Part shown: piece after piece, positions 1-8,539 of the stretch
How the letters are laid out: every line of letters begins with the position of its first letter
How positions within the stretch are numbered: the first letter of the stretch is position 1
NCBI GenBank assembly: GCA_002862305.1
Contig: PKCS01000039.1
Location: forward strand, 62,001 to 126,000
Origin: Phycisphaerae bacterium
GTDB lineage: Bacteria > Planctomycetota > Phycisphaerae > Phycisphaerales > SM1A02
Direction of reading: 5' to 3'
DNA length: 64,000 nucleotides
Program-made: the position numbers and the translations under genes
Notes under the pieces: model-generated
What the model was told of the DNA's origin: nothing
Database searches by the model: none
What the model saw: only the letters and a program-made list of their open reading frames with translations

Positions 1-1
1 C

Positions 2-1123
2 GACGACAACAGCGGTACGATCAGCTACCTCAACCTTCGCTACGGCGGTCGGGTGGTCGGTCTCACCAACGAGCTCAACGGTCTGTCCCTCGGTGCGATC
101 GGTCGTGCAACGACCATCAACAACGTCGAGATCATGAACAACGTCGATGACGGCATCGAGCTCTGGGGCGGTACCGTGAACCTCGAGAACTGCGCGGTCT
201 GGAACATCGGTGACGACAGCATCGACGCCGACCAGGGCTACCGTGGAACGATCACCAACGTCCTCGTCGTCCAGGGCCACAGCGCGGATGCCAAGCAGGG
301 CTCCGGATTCGGTGACAATGGTTTCGAGTTCGACGGCGCCGAGGATTCCGATGCGCAGCCTCGTACGCGTGCGGCCGTCTACAACGCCACCTTCATCGGC
401 CACCTCGACGGTGACGGCGCGACTGCATGGCGTGATGGTGCCGGCGTCCAGTACATCAACTCCATCATCATGGACTGCGGCGAGAAGGTCGTCCGCCCCG
501 ACGGTGACGATGGTGACGGTGCGCAGGGCTACGGCTACAACGGGACCGCGACCTTCGCGGAGCTCTGGGACACCAACGCCTCGGTCTTCCCGAGCGTGAA
601 CGCCCCTTCGAACCCCGCTCTCTACTACACCGCCCAGAACACCGACTACAACGTCTGTGCGATGGTCGACAGCGTCTTCTACAACAACGCCAACTACGAC
701 GATGCCGAGACGTACGGCGTCTTCGATGTTGAGAACAACAACGTCAGGGAGCCTTCGGTGATGCCGATCACCGAACTCGTCCGTGGCGACCTCGTCCTGA
801 TCGGCCCCAACTTCAAGGCCACCCAGCCGGTCGAGTTCCTCGACCCGCGCCCCGTGGGCACCTCCGCTGGTGCGTTCGATGCCAACAGCAACTGGCTCTG
901 TGGCTGGTCGACCTCCGATGCATACGGCCTGATCAACTGTGATCTTGATATCCCCTGTCCCGGTGACTTCAACAATGATGGCACGATCAGTGGTGCCGAC
1001 CTGAGTCAGCTCCTCGGTGCATGGGGCACCATCCGCCCCGAGTTCGACCTGACCGGTGATGACTTCATCAACGGTGCCGACCTGAGCATCCTGCTCGGGG
1101 CCTGGGGCCCGGGCGGCTGCTGA
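2..1123 (+). CDS. Secreted beta-helix protein with C-terminal EF-hand tail (5' partial)
   Basis: The reading frame is open from base 2 and the gene begins before the window. The body holds repeated short Asn/Gly/Asp-rich turns (GLSLGAIG, TTINNVEI, DDGIELWGGTVN, DDSIDADQGYRG). These match a widespread family of secreted right-handed beta-helix-like proteins in Planctomycetes and Bacteroidetes. The last 50 or so residues carry two calcium-loop motifs, GDFNNDGTISGADLS and DLTGDDFINGADLS, each followed by LLGAWG. This is the dockerin type I-like pair that ends three other proteins in the window. The protein is probably exported and anchored or assembled outside the cell. The signal peptide is not visible because the 5' end is missing. 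The substrate is unknown. Confidence 0.85.
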   Translation, partial: DDNSGTISYLNLRYGGRVVGLTNELNGLSLGAIGRATTINNVEIMNNVDDGIELWGGTVNLENCAVWNIGDDSIDADQGYRGTITNVLVVQGHSADAKQGSGFGDNGFEFDGAEDSDAQPRTRAAVYNATFIGHLDGDGATAWRDGAGVQYINSIIMDCGEKVVRPDGDDGDGAQGYGYNGTATFAELWDTNASVFPSVNAPSNPALYYTAQNTDYNVCAMVDSVFYNNANYDDAETYGVFDVENNNVREPSVMPITELVRGDLVLIGPNFKATQPVEFLDPRPVGTSAGAFDANSNWLCGWSTSDAYGLINCDLDIPCPGDFNNDGTISGADLSQLLGAWGTIRPEFDLTGDDFINGADLSILLGAWGPGGC

Positions 1124-1173
1124 GTCGTCCCGTAGTCATTCCTCCAGGATCCTTCGGTTTGGATCTACGGCAC

Positions 1174-1210
1174 CGCCCCCCCGGCCCCCACAGGCCGGGG
1201 GGGCGTTTCG
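1174..1210. terminator. Bidirectional terminator hairpin
   Basis: A perfect 13-bp stem (1174-1186 with 1193-1205) with a 6-nt loop is followed by TTTCG. It lies between the converging beta-helix gene and prfA and could serve both. Confidence 0.75.
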
Positions 1211-1243
1211 TATTCGGTGCGCCGTTCGTATCTGATGGGCCGC

Positions 1244-2329
1244 TCAGAGTGCGGCGAGGCGTCGTGCGACGTCCATCTCGATCAGGGCCTCGACCAGCGG
1301 CTGCAGGCGACCCTGCATCAACTCCCCGAGGTTGAAGGACTGCCCGAGTCGATGATCGACCACGAGGTTCTCCTTCCAGCGATAGGTCCGGATCTTCTCC
1401 GCTCGGCCACCGGAACCGATCATCGAGGCCCGCTCCTCCGCACGTCTGGCGTCGAGTTCCCGCTGCTGTCGTTCGTAGAGTCGCGCACGAAGCAGTCGCC
1501 ATGCCTTCTCACGATTCTGGGCCTGGCTCTTGGTCTCCTGCATCCGGACCTCGATCCCGGTCGGTTCGTGGATCAGGTGCACGGCGGTCGCGACCTTGTT
1601 GACGTTCTGGCCGCCCGGGCCCTGGGCGGTGGTGATCGATTCCTTGACGTCGGACTTCTCGAGCTGCACCGCCACCTCCTCGGGTTGAGCGAGGACCGCG
1701 ACGGTTGCGGTCGAGGTGTGGATGCGGCCCTGTGCCTCCGTCGCCGGCACCCGCTTGACCTGATGGGTGCCGCCTTCGTAGCCCAGCTCGCTCCAGGCGC
1801 CCTCGCCTTCCAGCTCGACGATCACGCTCTTGAATCCCGCGATCTCGCCCGGATGGGCCTCCAGGACCTCGAAACGCCACTGCCGCCCCTGGGCGTAGCG
1901 CTCGTACATCTCGAGCAGGTCGCCCGCCCAGATCCCCGCCTCGTCGCCGCCGACCCCGGCGCGGATCTCGAGGATCATCGCCCCGATCGCCTTGTCCTCC
2001 GCGGTGACCAGCTCGGTCTTGAGCGCCTCGACCAGTCGATCCCGCTCCTCCTCCAGGGAGGGGAGCTCCTCACGAGCGAGCACGACCAGTTCGGCGTCCT
2101 CGTTCGCGGTGATCGCGTTGGTGAGCTCCTCCCGTTCGGCTTCGAGCGCCTTCACCCTGCGCCAGGTGCCGACCGGTCCCTCGAGGGCGGAACGCTTCAC
2201 CGACAGCTCCCGGACCCGGTGGTGGTCGCCGAGGACCTCGGGATCCAGCAGCTGCTCGCCGACGCCTCGCAGCTGGGCGTCCATCTCGTCGAGTCGTCGC
2301 GCCAGGTTGTCCGCGATCCGTTCGTCCAC
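1244..2329 (-). CDS. prfA: Peptide chain release factor 1
   Basis: This factor recognises UAA and UAG stop codons and triggers peptide release on the ribosome. The GGQ catalytic motif (GPGGQN, about residues 239-241) and the RF1 codon-recognition tripeptide PAT in RVPATEAQGRIHTS (about 195-197) are present; RF2 would have SPF. I chose the GTG at 2327-2329 because GGAG lies 7 nt upstream and the resulting 361 residues match the usual RF1 length. The longer reading from TTG at 2353 has no Shine-Dalgarno site. It lies just downstream of rpmE on the same strand, a common pairing. No prmC methyltransferase follows. Confidence 0.95.
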   Translation of the reverse strand: MDERIADNLARRLDEMDAQLRGVGEQLLDPEVLGDHHRVRELSVKRSALEGPVGTWRRVKALEAEREELTNAITANEDAELVVLAREELPSLEEERDRLVEALKTELVTAEDKAIGAMILEIRAGVGGDEAGIWAGDLLEMYERYAQGRQWRFEVLEAHPGEIAGFKSVIVELEGEGAWSELGYEGGTHQVKRVPATEAQGRIHTSTATVAVLAQPEEVAVQLEKSDVKESITTAQGPGGQNVNKVATAVHLIHEPTGIEVRMQETKSQAQNREKAWRLLRARLYERQQRELDARRAEERASMIGSGGRAEKIRTYRWKENLVVDHRLGQSFNLGELMQGRLQPLVEALIEMDVARRLAAL

Positions 2330-2358
2330 GTCCGGGCTCCAGTACCCCTCCAAGCATA

Positions 2359-2385
2359 CAGCCGCACCCGTCCGGGATGCGGCTG
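2359..2385 (-). promoter_or_regulatory. Hairpin between rpmE and prfA
   Basis: CAGCCGCA (2359-2366) pairs with TGCGGCTG (2378-2385) around an 11-nt GC-rich loop. In the transcript it falls between the rpmE stop and the prfA ribosome-binding site. It may attenuate readthrough or protect an rpmE mRNA 3' end. There is no T-tract, so it is unlikely to be a full terminator. Confidence 0.4.
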
Positions 2386-2407
2386 CGTCGATGCGGGGTC
2401 GCCGAGG

Positions 2408-2635
2408 CTACTTCTTCTTCTTGTTCTTGAAGTAGTCGCCCTGGAACTTCTTCTGGAATCGCTCGACCCGTCCGGTGGTGTCCACGAAGGAGCTCTTGCC
2501 GGTGAAGAACGGGTGGGACCCGGACCAGACCTCCACGGTGAGCTCGGGCACGGTGGCGCCCACGGTCATGACCTGCTCGCCCCGGAAGAAGACCTTGCAC
2601 TCCGGGTACCATTCTGGGTGGATGTCCTTCTTCAT
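2408..2635 (-). CDS. rpmE: 50S ribosomal protein L31, zinc-free type
   Basis: 75 residues beginning MKKDIHPEWYP, with the L31 signature HPFFTGK followed by a Phe/Lys-rich end and a poly-Lys tail. An AAGGAG Shine-Dalgarno site sits 6 nt before the ATG, which rules out the longer upstream reading. The zinc form of L31 carries four cysteines. Here only one Cys remains (ECKVFF), and the Cys-x-x-Cys before HPFFTG is SGS, so this is a C-minus L31. It is co-oriented with prfA 78 nt downstream. Confidence 0.93.
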   Translation of the reverse strand: MKKDIHPEWYPECKVFFRGEQVMTVGATVPELTVEVWSGSHPFFTGKSSFVDTTGRVERFQKKFQGDYFKNKKKK

Positions 2636-2801
2636 GGGATGCTCCTTGCGCATTCCGGGCGGGGCGACCGGCCGATCGGTCGAGCAGCGCATCATACCCC
2701 CTCGTCGATCGGCAGGCAACGGCCCTCCCGGCCCCTGCCGGGGCTTCAGGCCGCCGCTTGACCGTGCTGGCGATCCCGGTATCCTCTCTTGACCCTGCCA
2801 A

Positions 2802-2874
2802 TCCCCTGTAGCTCAATTGGTAGAGCGAGCGGCTGTTAACCGCTAGGTTGCTGGTTCGAGTCCAGCCGGGGGAG
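2802..2874 (+). tRNA. tRNA-Asn (anticodon GTT)
   Basis: Full cloverleaf: acceptor TCCCCTG (2802-2808) with CGGGGGA (2867-2873), a D-arm with GCTC/GAGC, anticodon loop CTGTTAA with GTT at 2835-2837, a T-arm containing TTCGAGT, and discriminator G. The 3' CCA is not encoded. Confidence 0.97.
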
Positions 2875-2877
2875 TTG

Positions 2878-2912
2878 CCGCCCCGATGCCTGCGTCGGGG
2901 CGGTGGTCTTTT
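2878..2912 (+). terminator. Terminator after tRNA-Asn
   Basis: A perfect 9-bp stem CCGCCCCGA / TCGGGGCGG (2878-2886 with 2895-2903) is followed by TGGTCTTTT, placed 3 nt after the tRNA. Confidence 0.8.
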
Positions 2913-2936
2913 CCGGAGCCCGCCCGGCCCGGACGC

Positions 2937-4133
2937 TCAGCGAACCCGGACCCGGCTCGCGGCGGCCTTCGCCGCCCGCCTCGCCGCGGCCACGGACCGC
3001 CCGGTGGCGAGGGCGACCCCCATCCGACGATGCTTCCTGCAGGCCGGTTTCCCGAAGAGCCGGACCTGGGTGTCGGGCCTTGCCAGCGCCTCCGGGAGGC
3101 CGTCGTAGCGGGGGGGGCGGGTGCTCGCCCGTTCCGCGAGGATCACCGCACTCGCGCTCGGCCCCCGGTAGGTGATCCGGGGGATGGGCAGCCCGAGAAT
3201 CGCCCGGAGGTGCAGCTCGAACTCCGAGAGGTCCTGGGAGACCATGGTGACCATCCCGGTGTCGTGCGGGCGCGGGGAGAGCTCGGAGAAGATCACTTCC
3301 TCGCCGCGAATGAAGAACTCGACGCCGAAGAGGCCGGCGCCCTCGGGGCCGGCGATCCGGTCGGTGATCCGCTTGGCCATGCGCTCCGCCTTGCGGACCA
3401 GTGGCTTCGGCATCGGGCAGGGCATCCAGGACTCCTGGTAGTCACCCCGTTCCTGGCGATGGCCGATCGGTTCGACGTAGACCGTCCCCGACCCTCGGCG
3501 GACCGCGGAGGCACGTTGCTTGACGGTGAGCAGGGTGATCTCGTAGTCGAAGTCGATGAATTCCTCGACGATGACCACGCCCTTGTCGCCACGCATGCCC
3601 TTGAGGGCGTGCTTCCAGCTCCGGGCGATGTCCGCCCGGGTCCGGGCGACCGACTGGCCCTTGCCGCTGGAGCTCATGACCGGCTTGATCACGCAGGGCA
3701 GCCCCACGGTCCCGTCGATGACCGTCTTGAGCGAGTCCAGGTCGTCCGCGTATCCGTAGCGCGCGGTGGGCAGCTTCAATTCCTCCGCCGCCAGCGAGCG
3801 AATCGCGTCCCGATTCATGGTGAGGTGCGCCGCCAGTGCGGAAGGGATCACCGTGGTGCCCTTGGCCTCGATGTCCAGCAGCGCCTCGGTGCGGATCGCC
3901 TCGACCTCGGGCACCACGTAGTCCGGGCGGTGGCGCCGGACCAGGGTCCTGATCGCCCGTCCATCCAGCATGTCGATCACCTCGGCGTGGTCCGCGACCT
4001 GCATCGCGGGCGCGCCCTCGTAGTGGTCGGCGGCCACCACCCGGCAGCCGTAGCGCTGCGCGCAGATCACGAATTCCTTGCCGAGCTCGCCGGAGCCGAG
4101 CAACAGGATGGTCACGGGGTGTTGGCTGTTCAT
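2937..4133 (-). CDS. purT: Formate-dependent phosphoribosylglycinamide formyltransferase (PurT)
   Basis: This ATP-grasp enzyme makes formyl-GAR from GAR, formate and ATP in step 3 of purine synthesis. It replaces folate-dependent PurN. The 398 residues match the family length. The N-terminal preATP-grasp fold shows LLGSGELGKE (11-20). The ATP-grasp core has SSSGKGQ (154-160), EFIDFDYE (191-198) and ELSPRPHDTG (284-293), the last holding metal- and substrate-binding residues. The C-terminal 25 residues are Ala/Arg-rich and look like a lineage-specific tail. The gene stands alone, convergent with tRNA-Asn. Confidence 0.95.
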   Translation of the reverse strand: MNSQHPVTILLLGSGELGKEFVICAQRYGCRVVAADHYEGAPAMQVADHAEVIDMLDGRAIRTLVRRHRPDYVVPEVEAIRTEALLDIEAKGTTVIPSALAAHLTMNRDAIRSLAAEELKLPTARYGYADDLDSLKTVIDGTVGLPCVIKPVMSSSGKGQSVARTRADIARSWKHALKGMRGDKGVVIVEEFIDFDYEITLLTVKQRASAVRRGSGTVYVEPIGHRQERGDYQESWMPCPMPKPLVRKAERMAKRITDRIAGPEGAGLFGVEFFIRGEEVIFSELSPRPHDTGMVTMVSQDLSEFELHLRAILGLPIPRITYRGPSASAVILAERASTRPPRYDGLPEALARPDTQVRLFGKPACRKHRRMGVALATGRSVAAARRAAKAAASRVRVR

Positions 4134-4233
4134 GCCCGCATCTTAGGGACCGAGGCCCCGCCCCTCCGCGGCTGTGGAGAACCTGCGCTGAACCCGATGC
4201 AGCGGGTACGATGCGGGCCACCGGAGGCTCCCC

Positions 4234-4623
4234 ATCGACCTGCTCGGAAACATCCTCATCACCCTGCTCGTCCTCCAGCTGGTCTGGCAGTACGCGCTTC
4301 GGTTCGGGAAGGACACCATCGGGAACCCCCGGGTCCCCCAGTACTACCAGAACCACGGGATCCGGGAGATCGTCCTCAGCGCCACCCTCGCGGGGATCAT
4401 GCTGGTGTGCGCGTGGCGCACCCAGGCGACCTCGCTCGACCTGGTGCTGCTCACGCTGGCCGGGACCGGACTGGTCGGTTCCTACTGGGTCGCGGTCGCC
4501 TTCGTGGGGCTCGGCCGGCAGTTCCCCGAGGACGACAGCGACGACCTGGTGCCCCACGTGAACCACGCGATCCAGGCCGTGGTGCTCGTCCTCGCGCTGG
4601 GCTTGAAGTGGGCCTCGGCCTGA
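4234..4623 (+). CDS. Small four-helix membrane protein with non-canonical start
   Basis: About 129 residues with four hydrophobic segments: LLGNILITLLVLQLVW near the N-terminus, EIVLSATLAGIMLV, LLTLAGTGLVGSYWVAVAFVG and AIQAVVLVLALGLKW. I recognise no family. The frame is open from the TGA at 4189 to the stop at 4623. Between them it contains no ATG, GTG or TTG before the ATG at 4396, which would delete the first helix. A GGAGG at 4223-4227 sits 6 nt before ATC at 4234, so an AUC (or CUG at 4240) start is the simplest reading. A base error in the assembly, joining the ATG at 4211 in another frame, is the alternative. Confidence 0.6.
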   Translation: MDLLGNILITLLVLQLVWQYALRFGKDTIGNPRVPQYYQNHGIREIVLSATLAGIMLVCAWRTQATSLDLVLLTLAGTGLVGSYWVAVAFVGLGRQFPEDDSDDLVPHVNHAIQAVVLVLALGLKWASA

Positions 4624-4670
4624 TCCCCGGCCGCCACGCACGCCCGCACGCCAGCACCTAGACTGCCTCC

Positions 4671-5669
4671 ATGCGCTTCACCTCGCCCACCGCTCTCACC
4701 CGACTTTCGTGCCTGCTCCTGGTGGTCTCGCCGCTGCTTCCCTGCGTCACGGGGCACGCCGACGAGGATGATCGACTCCGGGTCCTGGTCTGGAACGCCT
4801 GGCGGGGCGGCAACGAAGTCGAGTCCGGTCCCGAGAAGGTGCTCGCGGTGATTCGTGAGGCCGCCCCGGACCTGGTCCTCATGCAGGAGAGCTACGACAT
4901 CAACGGCGACCGTCCGACCCTCGGCCGGTGGATCGCCGAGGAGCTCGGCTGGCACGTCCACCAGGCGGAGAGCCCGCACCTCTGCGTCCTGACCCCGATG
5001 AAGATCGACGCGACGTTCTTTCATGACCCCTGGCATGGTCTGGGGGTCCGCGTGACCGACGAGGCGAAGCGCTCCTTCGTCGCCTGGTCGATCTGGCTCG
5101 ACTACCGCGCCTACATCACCTACGAGCTCCGGGACCGACCGGAGCTGACCGACGCGGAACTGCTCGCGGCCGAGGACGTCCGCTCGACCCGGGTCCAGGA
5201 GGCGACCGCGCTGCTCGCGCACCTCGAGGAGGCGGGGCAGCTCGAGCTCGACGTGCCGTTGCTGGTGGGGGGGGACTGGAACACGCCCTCGCACCTCGAC
5301 TGGACCGTCGACACCACCCGGGTCTATCGGCACCGCCGGGCGCTTCCCCTTCCGGTCAGCACCCTGATGGAGAAGCACGGGTTCATCGACGCCTTCCGCG
5401 TGGTGCATCCGAACCCGGTCCAGCGACCGGGGCTCACCTGGTCACCGATGTTCCGGGTGAACTCGGAAGGCAAGCCCCAGGGATTCGAGCGAATCGATCG
5501 GCTCTACGTCAAGAACCCGGCGGATGGTGCCTGGACGCTCGCGCCGCTCGCGTCGCACGTCCTCCCGGTGGTCTGGGAACCGGATTCGATCCCCACCGAG
5601 AAGCGAACGTTCCCGTCCGATCACGGCGCGGTGGTCATCGACCTGGCGTGGGTGCGGTCCGCGGACTGA
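4671..5669 (+). CDS. Secreted endonuclease/exonuclease/phosphatase-family protein
   Basis: 332 residues with an N-terminal signal peptide (hydrophobic core about residues 10-28, cut near VTGHA). The fold of metal-dependent phosphodiesterases is shown by VWNAW (40-44), catalytic Glu in LMQESYD (E73), GGDWNTPSH (200-208), RIDRLY (D276) and SDHGAVV (316-322). The substrate cannot be told: family members cut nucleic acids, phosphoinositides or sphingomyelin. Export suggests a periplasmic or extracellular nuclease or phosphoesterase. It follows the small membrane protein by 47 nt and may share a transcript with it. Confidence 0.85.
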   Translation: MRFTSPTALTRLSCLLLVVSPLLPCVTGHADEDDRLRVLVWNAWRGGNEVESGPEKVLAVIREAAPDLVLMQESYDINGDRPTLGRWIAEELGWHVHQAESPHLCVLTPMKIDATFFHDPWHGLGVRVTDEAKRSFVAWSIWLDYRAYITYELRDRPELTDAELLAAEDVRSTRVQEATALLAHLEEAGQLELDVPLLVGGDWNTPSHLDWTVDTTRVYRHRRALPLPVSTLMEKHGFIDAFRVVHPNPVQRPGLTWSPMFRVNSEGKPQGFERIDRLYVKNPADGAWTLAPLASHVLPVVWEPDSIPTEKRTFPSDHGAVVIDLAWVRSAD

Positions 5670-5670
5670 T

Positions 5671-6918
5671 TCAGTCCTCCGAGGTGGCGATCCGCTCGGG
5701 AAGTTCCAGCAGGTCCCGGCTCTCGTCCTCCGGCAGCTGCTCGACGTTCCTGAGCTTTCGCTCCATCGCACGGGTCCGCGTGCCGGTCTCGCTGATCGTG
5801 TTCTGGGCGGTCTTGAGCTGCTTGCCGAGCTTGTCGAGCACGTCACCGAACTTCCCGAATTCCGTCTTGACCGCACCGAGCACCTCCCAGACCTCGCTCG
5901 AACGCTTCTCGATCGCGAGGGTGTGGAAGCCCATGCGCAGGGCGTTGAGGATCGCACTGAGGGTGGTCGGTCCCGCGATCGTGATGCGCAGGTCGTTGAG
6001 CCTGTCGACGACCTTCTGTCGTCGCAGGGCCTCGGCGTAGAGTCCCTCGGTCGGCAGGAAGAGGATCCCGAACTCGGTGGTGTGCGGGGGGGCGACGTAC
6101 TTCTCGCGGATGTCCTTCGCCGCGTTGATGATGCCGTTCTCCAGGCCCTTCGCCGCGGCCTCGACCGCGTCGGGGTCGGCGCGGTCCTGGGCCTCCTGCA
6201 GCCGGATGTAGTCCTCCTGCGGGAACTTCGAGTCGATCGGCAGCCAGACCTGCTCCTGGGATTCGGTGCCGGGCAGTCGGATCGCGAATTCGACCAGGGC
6301 GTTCGATCCGGGAATGGTCTTGACGTTCGACTCCCACTGGGTGGGAGTGAGCATCTCCTCCAGGATCGCCCGCAGCTGGACCTCGCCCCAGGTGCCTCGG
6401 CTCTTGACGTTGGTCAGCACCTTCTTGAAGTCGCCCACGTCCTCCGCGAGCTGCTTCATCTCGCCGAGTCCCTTCTGGACCGACTCCAGCCGTTCGCCGA
6501 CCTGCTTGAATGCCTCGCCCAGTCGCTTCTCGAGCGTCCCCTGCAGCTTCTCGTCGACGGTCTTGCGCATCTCCTCGAGCTTCTTCTCGTTGCCCTCGCG
6601 AAGCTGGTTGGCCTGCTTGGCCTGTTCCTCGCGCATCCCGGTGAGCTGGAGCACGAGGGTCTTGCCGAGCTGTTCGCTCACCGAATCCAGTCGCTTGCCC
6701 ATCTCCTCCCGGAGCCGGGCCTCGCTCTTCTCCCGTCCATCCCGGGCGCGCTCGAACTCGTCCCGGACCGCGGTCTCCTGCTTGCGAGCGAGGGTTTCCA
6801 GGGCCTCCTCGACCTGCTCGCCGGACTCGGCTCCCGAGTTCCCTAGAATCAGCTTCACGAAGGCCAGCCCGCCCAGCAGGCAGCCGATGGCGGCAAGGAT
6901 CAGGGTGATGAGTTCCAT
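5671..6918 (-). CDS. rmuC: DNA recombination protein RmuC
   Basis: 415 residues: an N-terminal membrane helix (LITLILAAIGCLLGGLAFV, about 3-21), a long coiled coil (about 30-190) rich in Glu, Lys and Arg, then the RmuC nuclease-like domain with SRGTWGEVQLRAILEEML, LPIDSKFPQEDY and FLPTEGLYAEALR. RmuC limits inversions at short repeats and is predicted to act on DNA ends. The stop abuts the converging phosphodiesterase gene by one base. The start lies 36 nt from the divergent sugar-active gene. An AGGAGGT lies 12 nt before the chosen ATG, and an in-frame ATG ten codons upstream is possible. Confidence 0.93.
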   Translation of the reverse strand: MELITLILAAIGCLLGGLAFVKLILGNSGAESGEQVEEALETLARKQETAVRDEFERARDGREKSEARLREEMGKRLDSVSEQLGKTLVLQLTGMREEQAKQANQLREGNEKKLEEMRKTVDEKLQGTLEKRLGEAFKQVGERLESVQKGLGEMKQLAEDVGDFKKVLTNVKSRGTWGEVQLRAILEEMLTPTQWESNVKTIPGSNALVEFAIRLPGTESQEQVWLPIDSKFPQEDYIRLQEAQDRADPDAVEAAAKGLENGIINAAKDIREKYVAPPHTTEFGILFLPTEGLYAEALRRQKVVDRLNDLRITIAGPTTLSAILNALRMGFHTLAIEKRSSEVWEVLGAVKTEFGKFGDVLDKLGKQLKTAQNTISETGTRTRAMERKLRNVEQLPEDESRDLLELPERIATSED

Positions 6919-6954
6919 GGCGTCGATGATACCTCCTCCAGCACCCATGACGGG

Positions 6955-8400
6955 ATGACTCCCTTGATTCTGACCAGCCTCCTCGCGGCAACCCTGCTCG
7001 TTCCCTTCGATGGTGAACCACTGGAGATCGGCGCTGAGCGCCAGCTCTTCGTGGACGATCACGTCATCGATCAAGTGACCGGAGTGCAGCAGCGCCTGGG
7101 CGTCCCCCGCGACGAGGGGCCGGTCTTCACCTTCGATCGATCCTGGGAAGGCCCCTTCAGCGGGTACTCGACGGTCCTGGTCGATGGTGCCCGCTACCTC
7201 CTCTACTACCGGGGGCTCCCCGTGGCCGGCGCCGACGGGACCGACCGGGAGACGACCTGCGTGGCGTTCAGCGACGACGGCCTGCACTGGATCCGTCCCG
7301 AACTCGGGCTCCACGAGGTCGACGGATCGACCGCGAACAACGTGGTCCTCGCCGGCGTCGCCCCGGTCACCCACAACTTCAGTCCGTTCCTCGACACCCG
7401 GCCGGGGGTCGATCCCCGGGAGCGTTTCAAGGGACTGGGGGGCAACGAGCACACCGGCCTGATCGGGTACGCCTCGCCGGACGGCGTCCACTGGACCCGG
7501 ATCCGCGAGGAGCCCCTGGTGACCGGGGGGATGTTCGACTCCCAGAACGTCGCGTTCTGGTCGGAGGCGGAGCAGTGCTACGTCTGCTACCTCAGGACCT
7601 GGACCGGCGGGGGGTACTCGGGGATCCGGAGCGTCAGCCGTTCGACCTCGCCGGACTTCCTCGAGTGGAGCGACCCGGTGCCGATGGACTTCGGGGACGG
7701 CGAGCTCGAGCACATCTACACCAACCAGACGCATCCCTACGTACGCGCCCCGCAGGTCTACATCGCGATCGCCGCGCGGTTCATGCCCGGTCGCCGGGTC
7801 CTCTCCGAGGAGGACGCACGTCGCCTCGGCGTGGATCCCCGCTACTTCGGCGACTGCTCCGATGCGGTGCTGATGACCTCCCGCGGCGGGACGACCTACG
7901 ACCGGCGGTTCCGGGAGGCGTTCCTCCGCCCCGGGATCGGCCTCGGCAACTGGGTCTCCCGGTCGAACTACCCCGCACTCAACCTCGTCCAGACCTCCCC
8001 GGAGGAGCTGTCGCTCTACGTCAACCAGAACTACGCGCAGCCGAGCGCAGAGCTCCGCCGGTACTCGCTGCGGGTGGACGGACTGGCCTCGCTCGCCGCG
8101 GGCCACGAGGGAGGGGAGCTCCTGACCCGGCCGGTCCGCTTCACGGGTGACCGCCTGGAACTGAACTTCGCGACCTCCGCGGCCGGGGGGATCCGCGTGG
8201 AACTGCAGGAGCCCGACGGGACGCCGATCCCGGGCTTCACCCTCGAGGATTCGGTCGAGCTGATCGGGAACGAGATCGCGCGTGACGCCAGCTGGCGGGG
8301 AGGTCGCGACCTGTCCGCGCTCTCCGACCGGCCGGTGCGCCTGCGGGTCGTGCTCCGGGATGCCGAGCTGTTCTCGTTCCGGTTCCACGAGCGCCGGTGA
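6955..8400 (+). CDS. Secreted glycoside-hydrolase-like (five-bladed propeller) protein
   Basis: 481 residues with a short signal peptide (LILTSLLAATLLV). The pattern LFVDDHVID near residue 32, repeated FSDDGLHWIR / YASPDGVHWTR blades and YLLYYRG match the planctomycete group of secreted GH32/43/62/68-fold proteins acting on sugars. A C-terminal beta-sandwich (about 370-481, GGIRVELQEPDG) resembles an accessory jelly-roll domain. The catalytic acids cannot be assigned by eye, so activity and substrate stay open. It is divergent from rmuC and convergent with katG. Confidence 0.75.
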   Translation: MTPLILTSLLAATLLVPFDGEPLEIGAERQLFVDDHVIDQVTGVQQRLGVPRDEGPVFTFDRSWEGPFSGYSTVLVDGARYLLYYRGLPVAGADGTDRETTCVAFSDDGLHWIRPELGLHEVDGSTANNVVLAGVAPVTHNFSPFLDTRPGVDPRERFKGLGGNEHTGLIGYASPDGVHWTRIREEPLVTGGMFDSQNVAFWSEAEQCYVCYLRTWTGGGYSGIRSVSRSTSPDFLEWSDPVPMDFGDGELEHIYTNQTHPYVRAPQVYIAIAARFMPGRRVLSEEDARRLGVDPRYFGDCSDAVLMTSRGGTTYDRRFREAFLRPGIGLGNWVSRSNYPALNLVQTSPEELSLYVNQNYAQPSAELRRYSLRVDGLASLAAGHEGGELLTRPVRFTGDRLELNFATSAAGGIRVELQEPDGTPIPGFTLEDSVELIGNEIARDASWRGGRDLSALSDRPVRLRVVLRDAELFSFRFHERR

Positions 8401-8476
8401 TCGACCCGGTCGGGCGGTTCCGGGACCGGGCGGCGCGACCGGCACGTCCCGGTCCACCCGGACCCTCGCCAACGAA

Positions 8477-8506
8477 CACCGCCCCGCATCGGGAAGCGGG
8501 GCGGTG
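8477..8506. terminator. Hairpin between converging genes
   Basis: A perfect 11-bp stem CACCGCCCCGC / GCGGGGCGGTG (8477-8487 with 8496-8506) with an 8-nt loop. No T-run follows on either strand. It lies between the sugar-active gene and katG. Confidence 0.55.
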
Positions 8507-8539
8507 GGTCGAATGGTCCTGCGCGGCCTCGGCCGCCGT

